Assembly: GCA_942486035.1 (NCBI GenBank)
Contig: CALNXK010000006.1
Coordinates: 4,499,001 to 4,563,000, forward strand
Source of the DNA: Porites lobata
Lineage: Eukaryota; Cnidaria; Anthozoa; Scleractinia; Poritidae
Direction: 5' to 3'
DNA: 64,000 bases
Shown: one piece after another, positions 52,030 to 64,000 of the stretch
Layout of the letters: each line of letters starts with the position of its first letter
Numbering within the stretch: position 1 is the first letter of the stretch
The notes under the pieces: generated by a model
Database searches by the model: none
Told to the model about the DNA's origin: nothing
The model's input: the letters and a program-made list of their open reading frames with translations, nothing else
Program-made: the position numbers and the translations under genes

Positions 52030-55000
52030 AAGGCGGTATAACCGTTGATCCTGAATGTTCGAGAAAGTTCTAAGGGCTTCATAAGTTGTACTACAATGAA
52101 GATGAAGACGCCAATTTACCCTCGTATTGAACACGAATGTAATCTGACTCGTTCCCGGCAATATTTGAGCACTATCAAGCAAAGGGAACCTTCTCTTTTG
52201 TGATTTAGGGAACCGAGCCTTGTGGTACTTAACAGTTCTGTTATGAAGACCGAACAAGTATCGTTCAACGTTGATATTTTTTAGCCGAAAGAATCTGACT
52301 CATCTCTAGCTTTATACTTAGGTAACTAGATTCTTAGCAAGCTCCTTTTATCTTCAGGATAAACTGAATCTCAACTTACGGGCTTTGTATAAATTAACAT
52401 GATTAAAGTAGGTCAGTAATACCAGGCTCGTACTTTAATGCGATGCTTGAGACACTCGATCCAAGCAATTTTCTGGAAAGTTCTAGGTAGTGGAATTGAG
52501 AGAGATTATTTCTTCACAGTTTTAATAGAAGCGGACACTAAAAAGGAGAGTGAGGAAAATTTATCAATCTATTATCTGATTTTAAGACTGAACAACGCTT
52601 TGAAGTATTTGGCTGATTCAAAAATCAAGCAAGGCGACTGTAACAGTCCATATGTCATTCCCGGCAACTTAACTCAACCGGAAATCTTTCTCAAAAAAGT
52701 TCAAAAAGGACTTAACAAATGAAAACAACACTTCCCTATCAACAACAAACTAAAAGACCTTGTGAGGTTTCTAGCCAGAATTATATACAATCACATGCGT
52801 TATCATTAGCTACAGGGTGCATATAACTCAGACAATGGCAATGAAAATGAAAGCCTTTTACGAAAGTAAACAAGAAAATTAATTCAACGCAGGAAGAATA
52901 GATCTTTTACCTCAAATTTCAAAGTTTCTCAAGACGGAATTCCAAGCTTAGGTTATTTCATACCAACCTCATTTTCTGATTGCTCGAGAAAATGACAGAT
53001 GCTTTATCTTTCCTTACTTTTGTAATGTTTTGGAGACTTCATAAATTAAAGTTTTACTCAATTAATAAAGAAGAACGCAGCTCTTTCTCATTATCTCATT
53101 TGAGCGTAAAGCATAGATTTATGGTCTTACAAATTAAAAGTATGATCCGATGAAGGTAACTTTATTTTAAAAAAAGTTTCCTGGCTTCTCTCTGTCCCAG
53201 AAAAAATATAGTGGAGTTGTAGAGTTCAAAGTGTTGGAAATGTGCACGTTAAAGAAACGCGGTTAAACCCAACTATGCAAGGCAACCGGTCAAGGACAGG
53301 GCCATCAGACATAAATCTAGTGTGAAATTGGAAAAACAATCCTTTTTGTCATGCTCTCGCTAAAATACTAGTTTTAATTTTAAATCAGTGCTGCATTGCA
53401 GCGAAATATTCAATCGTGAGCCTTCTGGTTTCCTGAACGTAGTCGGAAAAAAGGGCACAGCGACACCAATACAGGGCTCCTGCCACTTAACACGACGTAT
53501 AAATTTGTTTTTCAGGCAATTTATGCTATGCAAATAATGGCACACTTACTGAAAGATCTTTTACTTATTGCCATTTACAACATCAGACACGTTTTCTGTA
53601 ATAAGCATGCCTATAAGCCCACAAAATCTTGACACGTGAAGTAACGGCGCTTTTAGATGTATAAGTAGGAGCGATCGTGCGCGTGGTAGACTAACACGCA
53701 GATGTAATATTCCCGTAGAAGGTTTGTTTTGCAAACTTAAATATAGGGCTAATATTACCCAAGATTTATATCTTTTTATTTTATTTCCGTCTAAGTTTCT
53801 CAGTCTTTTTGCCGTAAGGATTAATTTACTCATGATCAGTTCCGGTGTCGATGGCGAACTCAGGCATCTTCGTGGCCGCGAGGAGAATGAAAACCAAACA
53901 GGGAGTTCTAATAATATTTGAGCACGCAGGTTCAACATAGACGAAAAATTTTGGAAAAAAAAACCCACCAATTTCCTTTTCGTTTAAGTTTATAAACTAA
54001 CAAAACTCTTAGCTTCTTTATACAATGCTTTCCAGCACATTTTTCCCCCTAAAATCCTAAAATGCCTTTTCGGGTCACCGATATAACGAGTGCCCCTAAA
54101 ATGACGTTGTACGATCTGATTTTCCGAACAGGAACTCCTGTTAAGCCATCTGAACAACAAAAAAGAAAACCTAAATCTTTTTATGCGACCACCATTGTTT
54201 CAAAAGAGTTTCGACTTGACCTCAATTCAAGTACATTTCCTTCCGGTTCATACTATTTAAGAACTGAGGCCACGCGAATATCCAGCAGAAATATTTTTAT
54301 TATAAATGAACAGCACAGTTTGCGTTTACGTCTGAGATAAAACTAAGTACACAAGTTTTGTTTTTCGTAAGACCGAGCGACTGACTTAGAAAACTTACCC
54401 AAGCTGTCAAAACGGAGAATTCCTTTACATGAAAATCAAAGGTAAGGCTCGATATTAATTATACTCAAAGATTGGTAACTGTTACTCAACAAATTTTTAT
54501 TTTTCTTGTAAAATTGGTGAAATGAAGTTAACTTATATGTCCCTCTAAGTCACTTACGAGGTGCACTGCGTTTACTGTGGATTACAAGGGTGTAAATAAG
54601 AAAACTAAACAGCAAAACCTAGAAAAAAAATTGGAGAAAAAAAAATTGAACCTCTTAGCAAAGAAAGAAGAAAAATCAAAATGAAATAGAACTTTTTGAA
54701 CATTCACGTCCGACATTTCCAGTGTTTTAAACCCCAACGAAAATATTGGGCACAAATATTACACTAAAGGTTTCTTATTTTTATTTTCTTATTTTATTCT
54801 TTACATGCCTGTTAGTTGCAAACAGCCGCTCCGACGGGGCGCAAGATGCGATAAAAAGCTGCTAAATGGGCAGAAAACTGAAAAATTCATGGTTTTATCC
54901 TGCAGACGGGATGATAAAAACGAGCGTTGGCGTCTCTAACGCATGCTAAACGGCACTCAAAACTTGCTGCTTAGCTTCCGAATCTCCTCACTGGCCTCGT

Positions 55001-55130
55001 TGTCAGCGCCAATATCTCTTGTATCCAGTTAGAATTCACTAATGTTAAAACCAAAAATTAGAGGCGCACTGTTGAAGGACCGGTGCATGGTTTTCTCATT
55101 TTGGACTTTTTTTATTTCGATATTCAAAAA
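52030..55130. repeat. Direct tandem duplication of about 3.1 kb, unit 1
   Basis: It begins at AAGGCGGTATAACCGTTGAT and continues through TTAACAGTTCTGTTATGAAG, CATCAGACACGTTTTCTG and ACGAGCGTTGGCGTCTCTAA to TTTATTTCGATATTCAAAAA. The second unit repeats these in order at 55230-58220. ORFs at 52438 (94 codons) and 54062 (92 codons) are interrupted in unit 2, so neither is supported as a gene. Confidence 0.85.
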
Positions 55131-55229
55131 ATTGACTCATAGCAAAGTACCAAGCTTTCTGAAAAAAAAAATCCACTTTTCAGCATTATTACACCAAATC
55201 TGGCTATTTAATGTAAAATCGGGTGAAAA

Positions 55230-58220
55230 AATTGGCAAAAGGCGGTATTGAACCGTTGATCCTGAATGTTCGAGAAAGTTCCAAGGGCTTCTTAAGTTGT
55301 ACTACAATGAAGTCTGACTCGTTCCCGGCAACATTTGAGCACTGTCAAGCAAAGGGAACCGTCTCTTTTGTGATTTAGGTAACTGAGCCTTGTGGTACTT
55401 AACAGTTCTGTTATGAAGACCGAACAAGTATCGTTCAACGCTGATATTTTTTAGCCGAAAGAATCTGACTCATCTCTTGCTTTATACTTCGGTAACCAGA
55501 TTCTTAGCAAGCTCCTTTTATCTTCAGGATAATGAATCTCAGCTTACGGGCTTTGTATAAATTAACATGATTAAAGTAGGTCAGTAATACCGGGCTCGTA
55601 CTTTAATGCGATGCTTTAATGAGACACTCGATCCAAGCAATTTTCTGGAAAGTTCTATAGGTAGTGGAATTTAGAGAGCTTATTTCACAGTTTTAACAGA
55701 AGCCGACACTAAAAAGGAGAATGAGGAAAATTTATCGATCTATCATTTTGAGACTGAACAACAACTTGAAGTAGGCGGCTGATTCAAAAATCAAGCAAGG
55801 CGACTGTAAATGTCCATATGTCATTCCCGGCAACCGGAAATCTTCCTCAAAGAAGTCCAAAAAGGACTTAACAAATGAAAACAACACTTCCCTATCAACA
55901 AACTTCTAGCCAGACTTATATACAATCACATGCGCTATCATTAAGCTGTCATTTACCCTGCGAGATGCTAAACGCCATGGCGGTAAGAAACCTCTGCTCA
56001 CAGGGTGCATATAATTCAGACAATGGCAATGAAAATGAAAGCCTTTTACGAAAGTAAACAAGAAAATTCATTCAACGGCAAGAGGAATAGATCTTTCACC
56101 TCAATTTTGAAAGCTCCTTTTGTATTTAAGACGGAATTCCAAACTTCGGTTATTTCGTGATACCAACCTCATTTTCTAATTCCTCGAGAAAATGACAGAT
56201 GCTAACTAGCTTTTCCCTCCTTGTGTAATGTTTTGGAGACTTCATAAAAGTTTTACTCAATTAATAAAGAAGAACGCAGCTCTTTCTCATTATCTCATTT
56301 GACCCTAAAGCATAGATTTATGGTCGTACAAATTAAAAGTATGATCCGATGAAGGTAACTTTATTTTTAAGAAAAGTTTCCTGGCTTCTCTCTGTCCGAG
56401 AAAAAATTAAGTGAATAATTGTAGAGTTCAAAGTGTTGGAAATGTGCACGTTAAAGAAACGCGGTTATACCCAACTATGCAGGGCAACCGGTCAAGGACA
56501 GGGCCATCAAACGTAATTCTAGTGTGAAATAGGTAAAACAATTTAAATCAGTGCCGCGTTGCAGCGAAATATTCAATCGTGAGCTTTCTGGTTTCCTGAA
56601 CGTAATCGAAAAAAAAAGGGCACAGCGACACCAATCCAGGGCTCCTGCCACTTCACACGATGTACAAAGTTTTTTCAGGCAATTTAGGCTATGCAAATAA
56701 TGGCACACTTACTGAAAGATCTTTTACTTATTGCCATTTACAACATCAGACACGTTTTCTGTAATAATAGCATGCCTATAAAAGCCTACAAAATCTTGAC
56801 ACGTGAAGTAACAGTTTTAGACAGTAAGAACAATCGTGCGCGTGGTAGACTAACACGCAGATGTAATAATCCCGAAGAAGACTTTTTTTGCATACTTAAA
56901 TATCGGGCTAATATTACCCAAGATTTGTCTTTTTTTATTTCATTTCCGTCAAAGTTTCTCAGTCTTTTTTGCCGTACCCAATTTATTCAGTTCCGGTATC
57001 GATGGCGAAGCCTTCAAACTGCACAGCCGATCTTCATGGCCGCAAGGAGATTGAAAACCAGTCAGGGAGTTCTGATAATATCTGAGTACGCAGGTTTAAC
57101 ATAGACGAAAAACTGTGGAAAAAAACAAGTTACGTTCGTTTAAGTTTATAAACTAACAAAACTCTTAGCTTCTTTATACAATGCTTTTCAGCACATTTTT
57201 CCCCCCTAAAATCCTAAAATGTCTTTTCGGGTCACCGACAAAACGAGTGCCCCTAAAATGACGTTGTAAATCTGATTTTCCCAACAGGAAATCACTGTTA
57301 AGCCATTTTGAACAACAAAAAAGAAAACCTAAATCTTTGTATTCGACCACCATTGTTTCAAAAGAGTTTCGACTCGACCTCAATTCAAGTACATTTCCTT
57401 CCGGCTATTAGGTTATACTATTAAAGATCCGGAGGCCACGCGAATATCCAGCAGAAATATTTTTATTATAAATGAACAGCACAGTTTGCATTTACGTCTG
57501 AGATAAAACTAAGTACACAAGTTTTGTTTTTCGTAAGACCGGGCGACTGACTTAGAAAACATACCCAAGCTGTCAAAACGGAGAATTCCTTTACATGAAA
57601 ATCAAAGGTAAGGCTCGATATTAATTATACGCAAAGATTGGGAACTGTTACTCAGCAAATTTTTATTTTTCTTGAAAACTTGGTGAAGTGAAGTTAACTT
57701 ATATATGCCTCTAAGTCACTTACGAGGTGCAACTGCGTTTACTGTGGACTGCAAGGGTGTGAATAAAAAACTAATCAGCAAAACCTAGAAAAAAAATGGA
57801 GAAAAAAAATTGAACCTCACGTCCGATATTTCCAGTGTTTTAAACCCCAACGAAAATATTGAGCACAAATATTACATGTCTGTTAGTTGCAAACAGCCGC
57901 TCCGATGGGGCGCAAGATGCGATAAAAAGCTGCTAAAAGGGTAGAAAACCAAAAAATTCATGGCTTTATTCCGCAGACAGGATGATAAAAACGAGCGTTG
58001 GCGTCTCTAACGCATGCTAAACGGCACTCAAAATATGCTGCTTAGCTTCCGATCGAATCTCTCACTGGCCTCGTTGACAGGGCCAATATTCCCTTGTATT
58101 TAGTTAGAATTCGCTAAATCTTAAAACCAAAAATTCGCGCAACACTGTCGAAGCGAGTTGTACTACCTTCAGTTGGTTTTCTCATTTTGGATTTTTTTAT
58201 TTCGATATTCAAAAAAATTG
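55230..58220. repeat. Direct tandem duplication of about 3.1 kb, unit 2
   Basis: Similarity to unit 1 is high by eye, with scattered indels. One indel falls near 55315, where about 50 bp of unit 1 are missing; another near 57840 removes a stretch of A-rich sequence. About 100 bp separates the units. Confidence 0.85.
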
Positions 58221-61200
58221 ATTGATATAAAGTTTTTCGGTCCCTGAAATTTATTTTAAGGAGGCATTCGTTTCTGAAATATATGTCTAATATCTCAAAA
58301 GAATGTCTGGTGTCAAGGAAACGTTACGGTAGAGTATCTGCGTCAGTTGTAAATTCCTGTTGTAAGACCTGTTCTAAATCTGATTTAATAACATTTATTT
58401 GTATATTTCACAACAACGCTTTCCTTTGTTCTTTCTGGTCTGTTCTACTAAGACTAAATTACCCAAGACCGCCTCCTCACCTCCATCAGCCTCACTAGAA
58501 AAAAAATCGCCATGTTTTCAGTCTACATTTTCAAGCGTGCTCTCGCGTGACTCTACGCGATGATCGATTCGAGTAAACTTGAATCATCAATTGAAAAACA
58601 CTTTACTGTTCTTTCGTTGAGGATTCAAAGTCAAATTCCTCGTCAACCTGGAAATTTTCAGTTTAGATTTCTGCCGGTGCATATCCTCGGATACCCTGTC
58701 GTTGTTTCGATCGAAGGATCCCGCACCCCTTAAAAGCCCTTCCTGGAACCATAGTAAAACGATACCGAAAACGGATAGCATAAATAAGAGCCCCAGTATT
58801 AATTTACGTGTTTCATTGGAAAATCTGGGAAGTAAGCCATTATTAGTAGGAATTACATATGCAAAAAGATCACGTTAAACATAAAAATATCAAGAAACGC
58901 CCGCCACAGCCGGTTTTGTACACCACAGGAACCCCATGCTGCCTATTCACATAGACCATAATGCACCTTGTTTACACCCCAAAATTATCCATAACCATTG
59001 TTTCCAATTTCTCCTGGGTATTACAGTCGTCCCAAGAGAAATCGAAGGAAAAGGTTATGCGAAATTTTGGGGGGTAAACAAAGTGCGTTACAATCTAATG
59101 TAAAAATGGTGAATATCCCTTGGTTTATTAGACTGCTTGCAGACCGCCTTTTCACTTAAAATCCGTCCAGTTCGTATCTCATGCAGCGCGATTGCAAACC
59201 ACGATGTTATTATTTAGGGATTGAGACAAGACGAGAAAAGACGTGCTTACGCCCTCGTTTCTCGCGGCTCGCGCCTTCGCCGCTCGCGTCCTTAGGTTTC
59301 GCGTGCAGTAATTTTGCAAAGAAAAATAAGAGAGACTGCTCGCAGTCCATGATTTATCGGAGGCCAGGTCAGTACTCAGTTTCTTTATATGACGAGGAAA
59401 AGTAACTGGGCCGAGAACAAGGAAACAGATTTTAGTCTTTGAACTTGAAAATTTATATAACAGACTTTGAAATCGATATTAGTAGATGCTCTCTTTTTCT
59501 CATGGGAAAAACTGGTTATCTGGTTAAATTTGACATGTTCCAAGGCCCAAGACTCAGTCAAACTTGTAAAGAATTTCATTCAGCGGATTTTCATGCATTT
59601 GATAGTGTTGATGTAATTTTTTACAAGTTTATACAACCTCCCCTGGCCCCTCTTGAACACGAGAAGAAAAAGCGGAATGTATGGACAGCAATGAATTGTA
59701 GACGTAAACATAAACATAAAGATACAATTACTATTTGCGGAAAGGTTAACTTTTAAAAAACGGTCAGCAACATAGTCCGCGACCATTAATCTTTACATCT
59801 ACGGAGGTTAATAAGGGGGACTGCAGTCGAGAAAATTACCAGGTCAGTAATTTTTATTTTGATAAATTCAAGTCTTTAGGAAGAAACCTTCTTCCTAAAG
59901 ACTACAGAATTCTTTTCTGCGGCAGAAGCAATCAAAAGTAGGTTTCCATTAGAGAGAGAAAGGTTTATTCAAGGGTGTTCGAAGTCTTGTATTCAATTAG
60001 TCTGTTAGTGCGGGATGGCTTATTTTTTTTAGCGCCCAATCGATTTTTGGAATATTGGCTTCTCAACATTCCAGTTCAAGGCACCTCTCAAGAGTTTTGT
60101 ACAAAGTCTCGTCCAACTACTCACTCTCGAGACGGTCGGAGATTTGGTGTTTACTCTGAAAGTCGAAAGTACTATGATAACCCAACCAAAAGGCGGGTTA
60201 TGTTACTTCTAGCAAGTAAACAGATCGCGGCGCTGGTCGAAATACAAACCTTTAAAAGCTCATCTAACATAACTGCTTCCTTACGCCAACATTTAACTCT
60301 CGGTGTTAAATATAGCTATTGTTTTTTTTTTACTCCTATCTAGGCAAACCAGTCCTAGCCGGGTTAACATATATGTCAATCAGTCTGAGGACACTGTACG
60401 TGTTTACTAGTTCGGTATTTGTTTATAATAAATAGCCAAGCAGATTCCCATCAGAATTGCTATCTTGCTCCTAGTCGTGATTCAGTCTTTCTTTCTTTAT
60501 TTTGTTCCGTTCCGACATTTATAAGCCTTGGCCATTCATCTGTATCCTCAGCAAGAGTAGGAGGATAACGATCGGTTTGTCGGAGACCGACAATTGGTAT
60601 GCAAAAACAAGTGATGAACTCTTTAGAATTACGTATATTCTTTTCTAAGCACAATTCTTTAGGATCCTGAAAAAAAGAGACGAGCAGAAGCTGACCTGGG
60701 GTATGCAGCCCAGTTTCGAGAAAGGTTCTCGGAAAAAATTGCACGAGACAATCCCGAAAGGTATTGTGGGTGATTCTGAATTCAAAGAATTCGAAGTTTG
60801 AAAGAATGACACGAGAGGCCATCGACGTATGTTTTTAAATTTGCGAGTGCTAAAAGAAAACAACAAAAGTAGGTTGGACAGCTACAATGTCAGGAATGTT
60901 GCATTGATTATATCCCATATTACATAAAGGGCTAGCTAGGGATTGTCGTGTGCACATTTTTCCGACAACCTTTCTCGAATTTCTGTACTGTATGGGTGTC
61001 ACTCAGTCTCCTAGAGTGTAGGCAGAAATAGTTTATTGGGCTGACTCCTTCCAAGTGGCGGAGAGAAACCCGTGGAAGATACCCGCGGGGTGAGCTGGGA
61101 AGGATGGAAAAGCGGGGAGCCGGATAAGGAGGGATGTGGGAGAATCTACTCCTCGACTTCTCCTTCCCTCCTCTGCTTCCCCCCAACCCCACTACCTAAC

Positions 61201-63480
61201 TCTACCCCAATTAACTCGTAAAAAGTGCTAGTTATCACGCGATCACGTGGATGGTTAATCACGCGCTCGTATGACTGCTTTATTGTTCAGCCCTTCAGAT
61301 TGATTACTGATCATATCTACCCTGGTAAGAGGCTCCTGACCCTGGCTATTAATAATGTCCATATCAAAGATAATCTTGTTTCGTGGTATTTCCTTTGGGT
61401 TTTGTGTTATGTGCTTCGGGTTTACTTTAAAATTTCTAGCTCGAGGTGTGGTCAGTTAAAACGAAGACAAAATAACATAAACCATTGACAAGTCCACACA
61501 TGCATAAAGCGTAGATAAAACTTAACGGTTCGTTCTTGCCGGATCTCTCCGTAACGTAAAAATGTTAGCCACAGCAGTTACTTTAAAGTGTAAATCAAAA
61601 CCAAACTGCCAATGCTATGGGAACTCTATGAATAACGCTCATTTTTCATAGCGCGAAAGTCCTACTACCCAAATTTTCCCTAAGTTCATAATAATGAAAG
61701 GGTAATTAAACACGTGAGATAAGATCTGCATTATTTCATGGGGCTGACTCTGACGTTTTCTTTGAGGGGGTGAGGTGGGTGATTTCATTTGGGCAGAAAC
61801 ATTTTTCAAGCCTACCACTCGAATCGGAATTTTTTCAGTTTTTTGGTGTAAATATAGAACTATTAACTCCATGCAATATTTTTATTCCTTCCAATTTTGT
61901 TTGCAGGATATTTTATTCCGAAATTACCCAAAGGTCTCCAAACCCTACCCCGCAAAAGTCAGATGTTCGTCGGCCCTAAAAATATATTATCAAATTATCC
62001 ATTTAAACCGGAGACAGATCTCATGCCTCCTATTGTGATATAATCAGCGAAACTGCATTCAGCCTTTTCAAAATGACAAAGAAAGCGTCGGCATGCTTAT
62101 TTTGCTTTTGTTTACAGTGTCTAGTAGACTGTTGACTATTTCAATCCTTATCTTATTAATCTAATTGCAGCCTTCAAAAAGATGTCAAAGATAAAGTTAC
62201 TGGCAGAATGATTCCGCTCCAACTCATTTGGCGCGCCCCAAAATCGGATCTTAAACGGAAATATTTAAAATTTTAAGCTCTGCCTTTGATTTTTTTGTGG
62301 TTATGAGTGAAACAATCAAGATTCTCTTTTCGTAATAATTTTTGGCTAGAACAAATGGTTTATTGTAGTAAGAGTTATAATTCTCGCGTGATTAGGCAAA
62401 ACGCGCTCAATCAACCTTGTTCAGTTCCTTTGTCTAAAAACATCAACTTCGTTAACGTGACCCGCAGAATTGAAGAAGATTAATACGTTTTTCCTGTGTC
62501 CAGTGTGAGACTTGAAGATTTTGTCGTTTTGCTTCCCTTTCGACGGGAGTATTTCAACGTTTTAAGGTTGAAACTGTGTTATCTTGCATCTCCTTTTTAA
62601 AACGCCCATTCGCACGTAAATTTAATACGCAGAAAATTTTATTGGTGCATTGTTGGCCGATATGAGAAAATATGGAGTCTAAATTCATTCTAATTGCGAA
62701 TAATAAACATGTGAAAGCCGAAAAGAAATATCAGTTTCCTTGTAGCCTCGTGTGCCAACCGGACGCGTCAGTCAAGCTAACAGGTCGAAACGATCATTAA
62801 GGTTGGTTCCCCTCCAGCGATGACAAGAAATTAGCCCTTAAATTACCGTGGAACACGTACTGAATATCACGCAAATAAAATTTGTCCATGCTGAGTTGTC
62901 TCAAAAGAAAAAATCATACCGCTGAATTTCCTGTCGTGAAAAGGTTATCATGCGATCATTTCAGCAGTGTGACTTTTTGTCACAAACCGACTGCAGTCAC
63001 ACTAAGTCAAATGGGTTTAATTACTTCCGGTGGTCGAAAAAACGAATCTTGTTGGCCAATCAGAGAGTGCATCGGCGTGTGAATCTCCCACCCACACGTG
63101 TTAGCAAAATCATCTAGTATTTTACCTCATATCCCGTTGTCACTGTGACAAAAAGCTCTATGGGGTTTTAAAAACAGTTCAATCACTCCAGTGGGAAAAT
63201 TGCTCCACTCGCTAAAAGCTGTAAACATTTTCATTGCAGATACTATTGAGGGAGTGCTGTGATTTTTTGACCAAAGGGAAAACATTAGAAGAAAGGAAGA
63301 GTGACAATCAAAAAGAAAGACAGGTAAAATATAAATAAACGATGTGATTGTCGTAGCGTCTTCAAGTCTAGAAAATTTACGTAATATATGCTAACCGGCT
63401 AATGTGCATGTACACTGGCAATTGGACAATTTTTTAATCATTATCCTTATCTCCTCTGTTTTAAGGTAAAGTTTTTAATC
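58221..63480. other. Gene-free stretch upstream of the RING-CH gene
   Basis: No supported coding sequence. About 59215-59350 resembles a dispersed repeat ending in the palindrome GACTGCTCGCAGTC. A small hairpin GTGACTTTTTGTCAC lies at about 62968. The last few kilobases may include promoter or 5' intron of the gene at 63505, but no element can be pinned down. Confidence 0.35.
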
Positions 63481-63504
63481 ATTCCGGTGTTTAGTCGTGT
63501 CAGC

Positions 63505-63993
63505 ATGGAGAGGGCAAGTTTGGTCGAAGATAAGTTATCTTGTCACTGTGCTTCCCTGGGAAATAATAGAACGCCATGTGACAACTTGGATACAGATAAA
63601 GTGATTGCAAACCAAGAACTTGAGTCCACACAGGATTGTAATCTTCGAATTGCTTTGGATAGCGAGACCTGTGACTCTGATTCGCGCTCTGAGCACTGCA
63701 AGAACGAGTCGATCGAAAACCGGAAATGTGATCGCTACGAGAGTATAGCGAACCCAGCAGTGACTGTGCGAGGGGACGAAACAAGCGGTTCTGTGTCCAT
63801 CGCTGTAAACGAGTGCCGTATTTGTCAAAGCAGTGGAGATGAGGCTTTGATCAACCCTTGTAAATGCTCTGGCTCTGCTAAATGGGTCCATGAAAGCTGC
63901 ATGGTAAAATGGTTCCAGATTTCTGAAACTTCTTCGTGCGAGCTTTGCGCTCGAGACGTTTTGATTAAGAAGAAAACCAAACCTCTCTACCAG
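63505..63993 (+). CDS. MARCH-type RING-CH E3 ubiquitin ligase, N-terminal coding exon (partial)
   Basis: ATG 63505 has a strong context (A at -3, G at +4) and opens 163 codons without a stop to CAG followed by GTAATT at 63994, a good splice donor. After about 100 polar, Cys/Ser-rich residues comes a C4HC3 RING-CH domain: C104, C107, C119, C121, H129, C132, C145, C148, with the typical ECRICQ start, W136 and CELC end. MARCH proteins are usually membrane-anchored ligases that ubiquitinate membrane proteins. Transmembrane helices would be in later exons outside the window. The exon may begin upstream at the acceptor-like TCCTCTGTTTTAAG (63464). The subfamily cannot be fixed. Confidence 0.88.
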
Positions 63994-64000
63994 GTAATTA

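Noticed and set aside
51754..52257. 167-codon minus-strand ORF
   Set aside because: It spans the border of the tandem repeat and is disrupted in the second unit. No domain is seen.
52438..52722. 94-codon ORF in tandem unit 1
   Set aside because: Indels in unit 2 destroy it, and it matches no family I know.
54062..54340. 92-codon ORF in tandem unit 1
   Set aside because: The second unit has a stop after about 16 codons (at 57270), so the frame is not conserved.

Overview
The window reads as animal nuclear DNA, most likely from an anthozoan cnidarian such as a stony coral. The base composition is AT-rich. Genes are sparse and partly intronless, MITEs and foldback elements are dense, and there is a tandem family of RING - B-box1 - B-box2 - coiled-coil - NHL (TRIM-NHL) genes of the kind expanded in corals. 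No species can be named from sequence alone.

Positions 1-41,000 hold a TRIM-NHL gene array in which every recognisable copy is on the + strand. Two copies are complete, intronless 681-residue ORFs (21670-23715 and 26880-28925). One copy runs off the left edge (3-1391). One has lost its N-terminal half and joins a LINE reverse transcriptase fragment (7741-9146). A sixth gene body (33016-38820) is split inside a coding exon by a 4,069-bp BEL/Pao-like LTR retrotransposon with identical 258-bp LTRs and a 5-bp target duplication. The rest are fragments: RING-only pieces at 15979, 17922, 26013 and 32263, and NHL-only pieces at 14461 and 39970-40965. Between the genes the same several-kilobase flank recurs at about 1.4-7.4, 9.1-14.3, 23.7-25, 28.9-31.3 and 38.8-39.9 kb, with an older diverged copy at 41.6-45.5 kb. 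The array therefore grew by duplicating gene plus flank. MITEs present in some copies and absent from others date the steps.

The most interesting signal is in the protein comparison. Between copies, the beta-propeller framework is almost invariant. Substitutions recur at the same two loop positions of each of the six NHL blades: the residue(s) before the conserved Pro, and the two or three residues after the Asp of the VAD/VTD motif. In known TRIM-NHL proteins these loops line the top, RNA-binding face. The pattern suggests a diversifying recognition repertoire on a common E3 ligase chassis.

Positions 41,000-63,400 contain no gene I can support. This stretch holds a diverged copy of the array flank, several TIR or foldback elements (46970, 48310, 49198, 50933, 51289), and a direct tandem duplication of about 3.1 kb (52.0-55.1 and 55.2-58.2 kb). 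At the right edge, 63505-63993 is a coding exon of a MARCH-type membrane-associated RING-CH E3 ligase, ending in a splice donor and continuing beyond the window.
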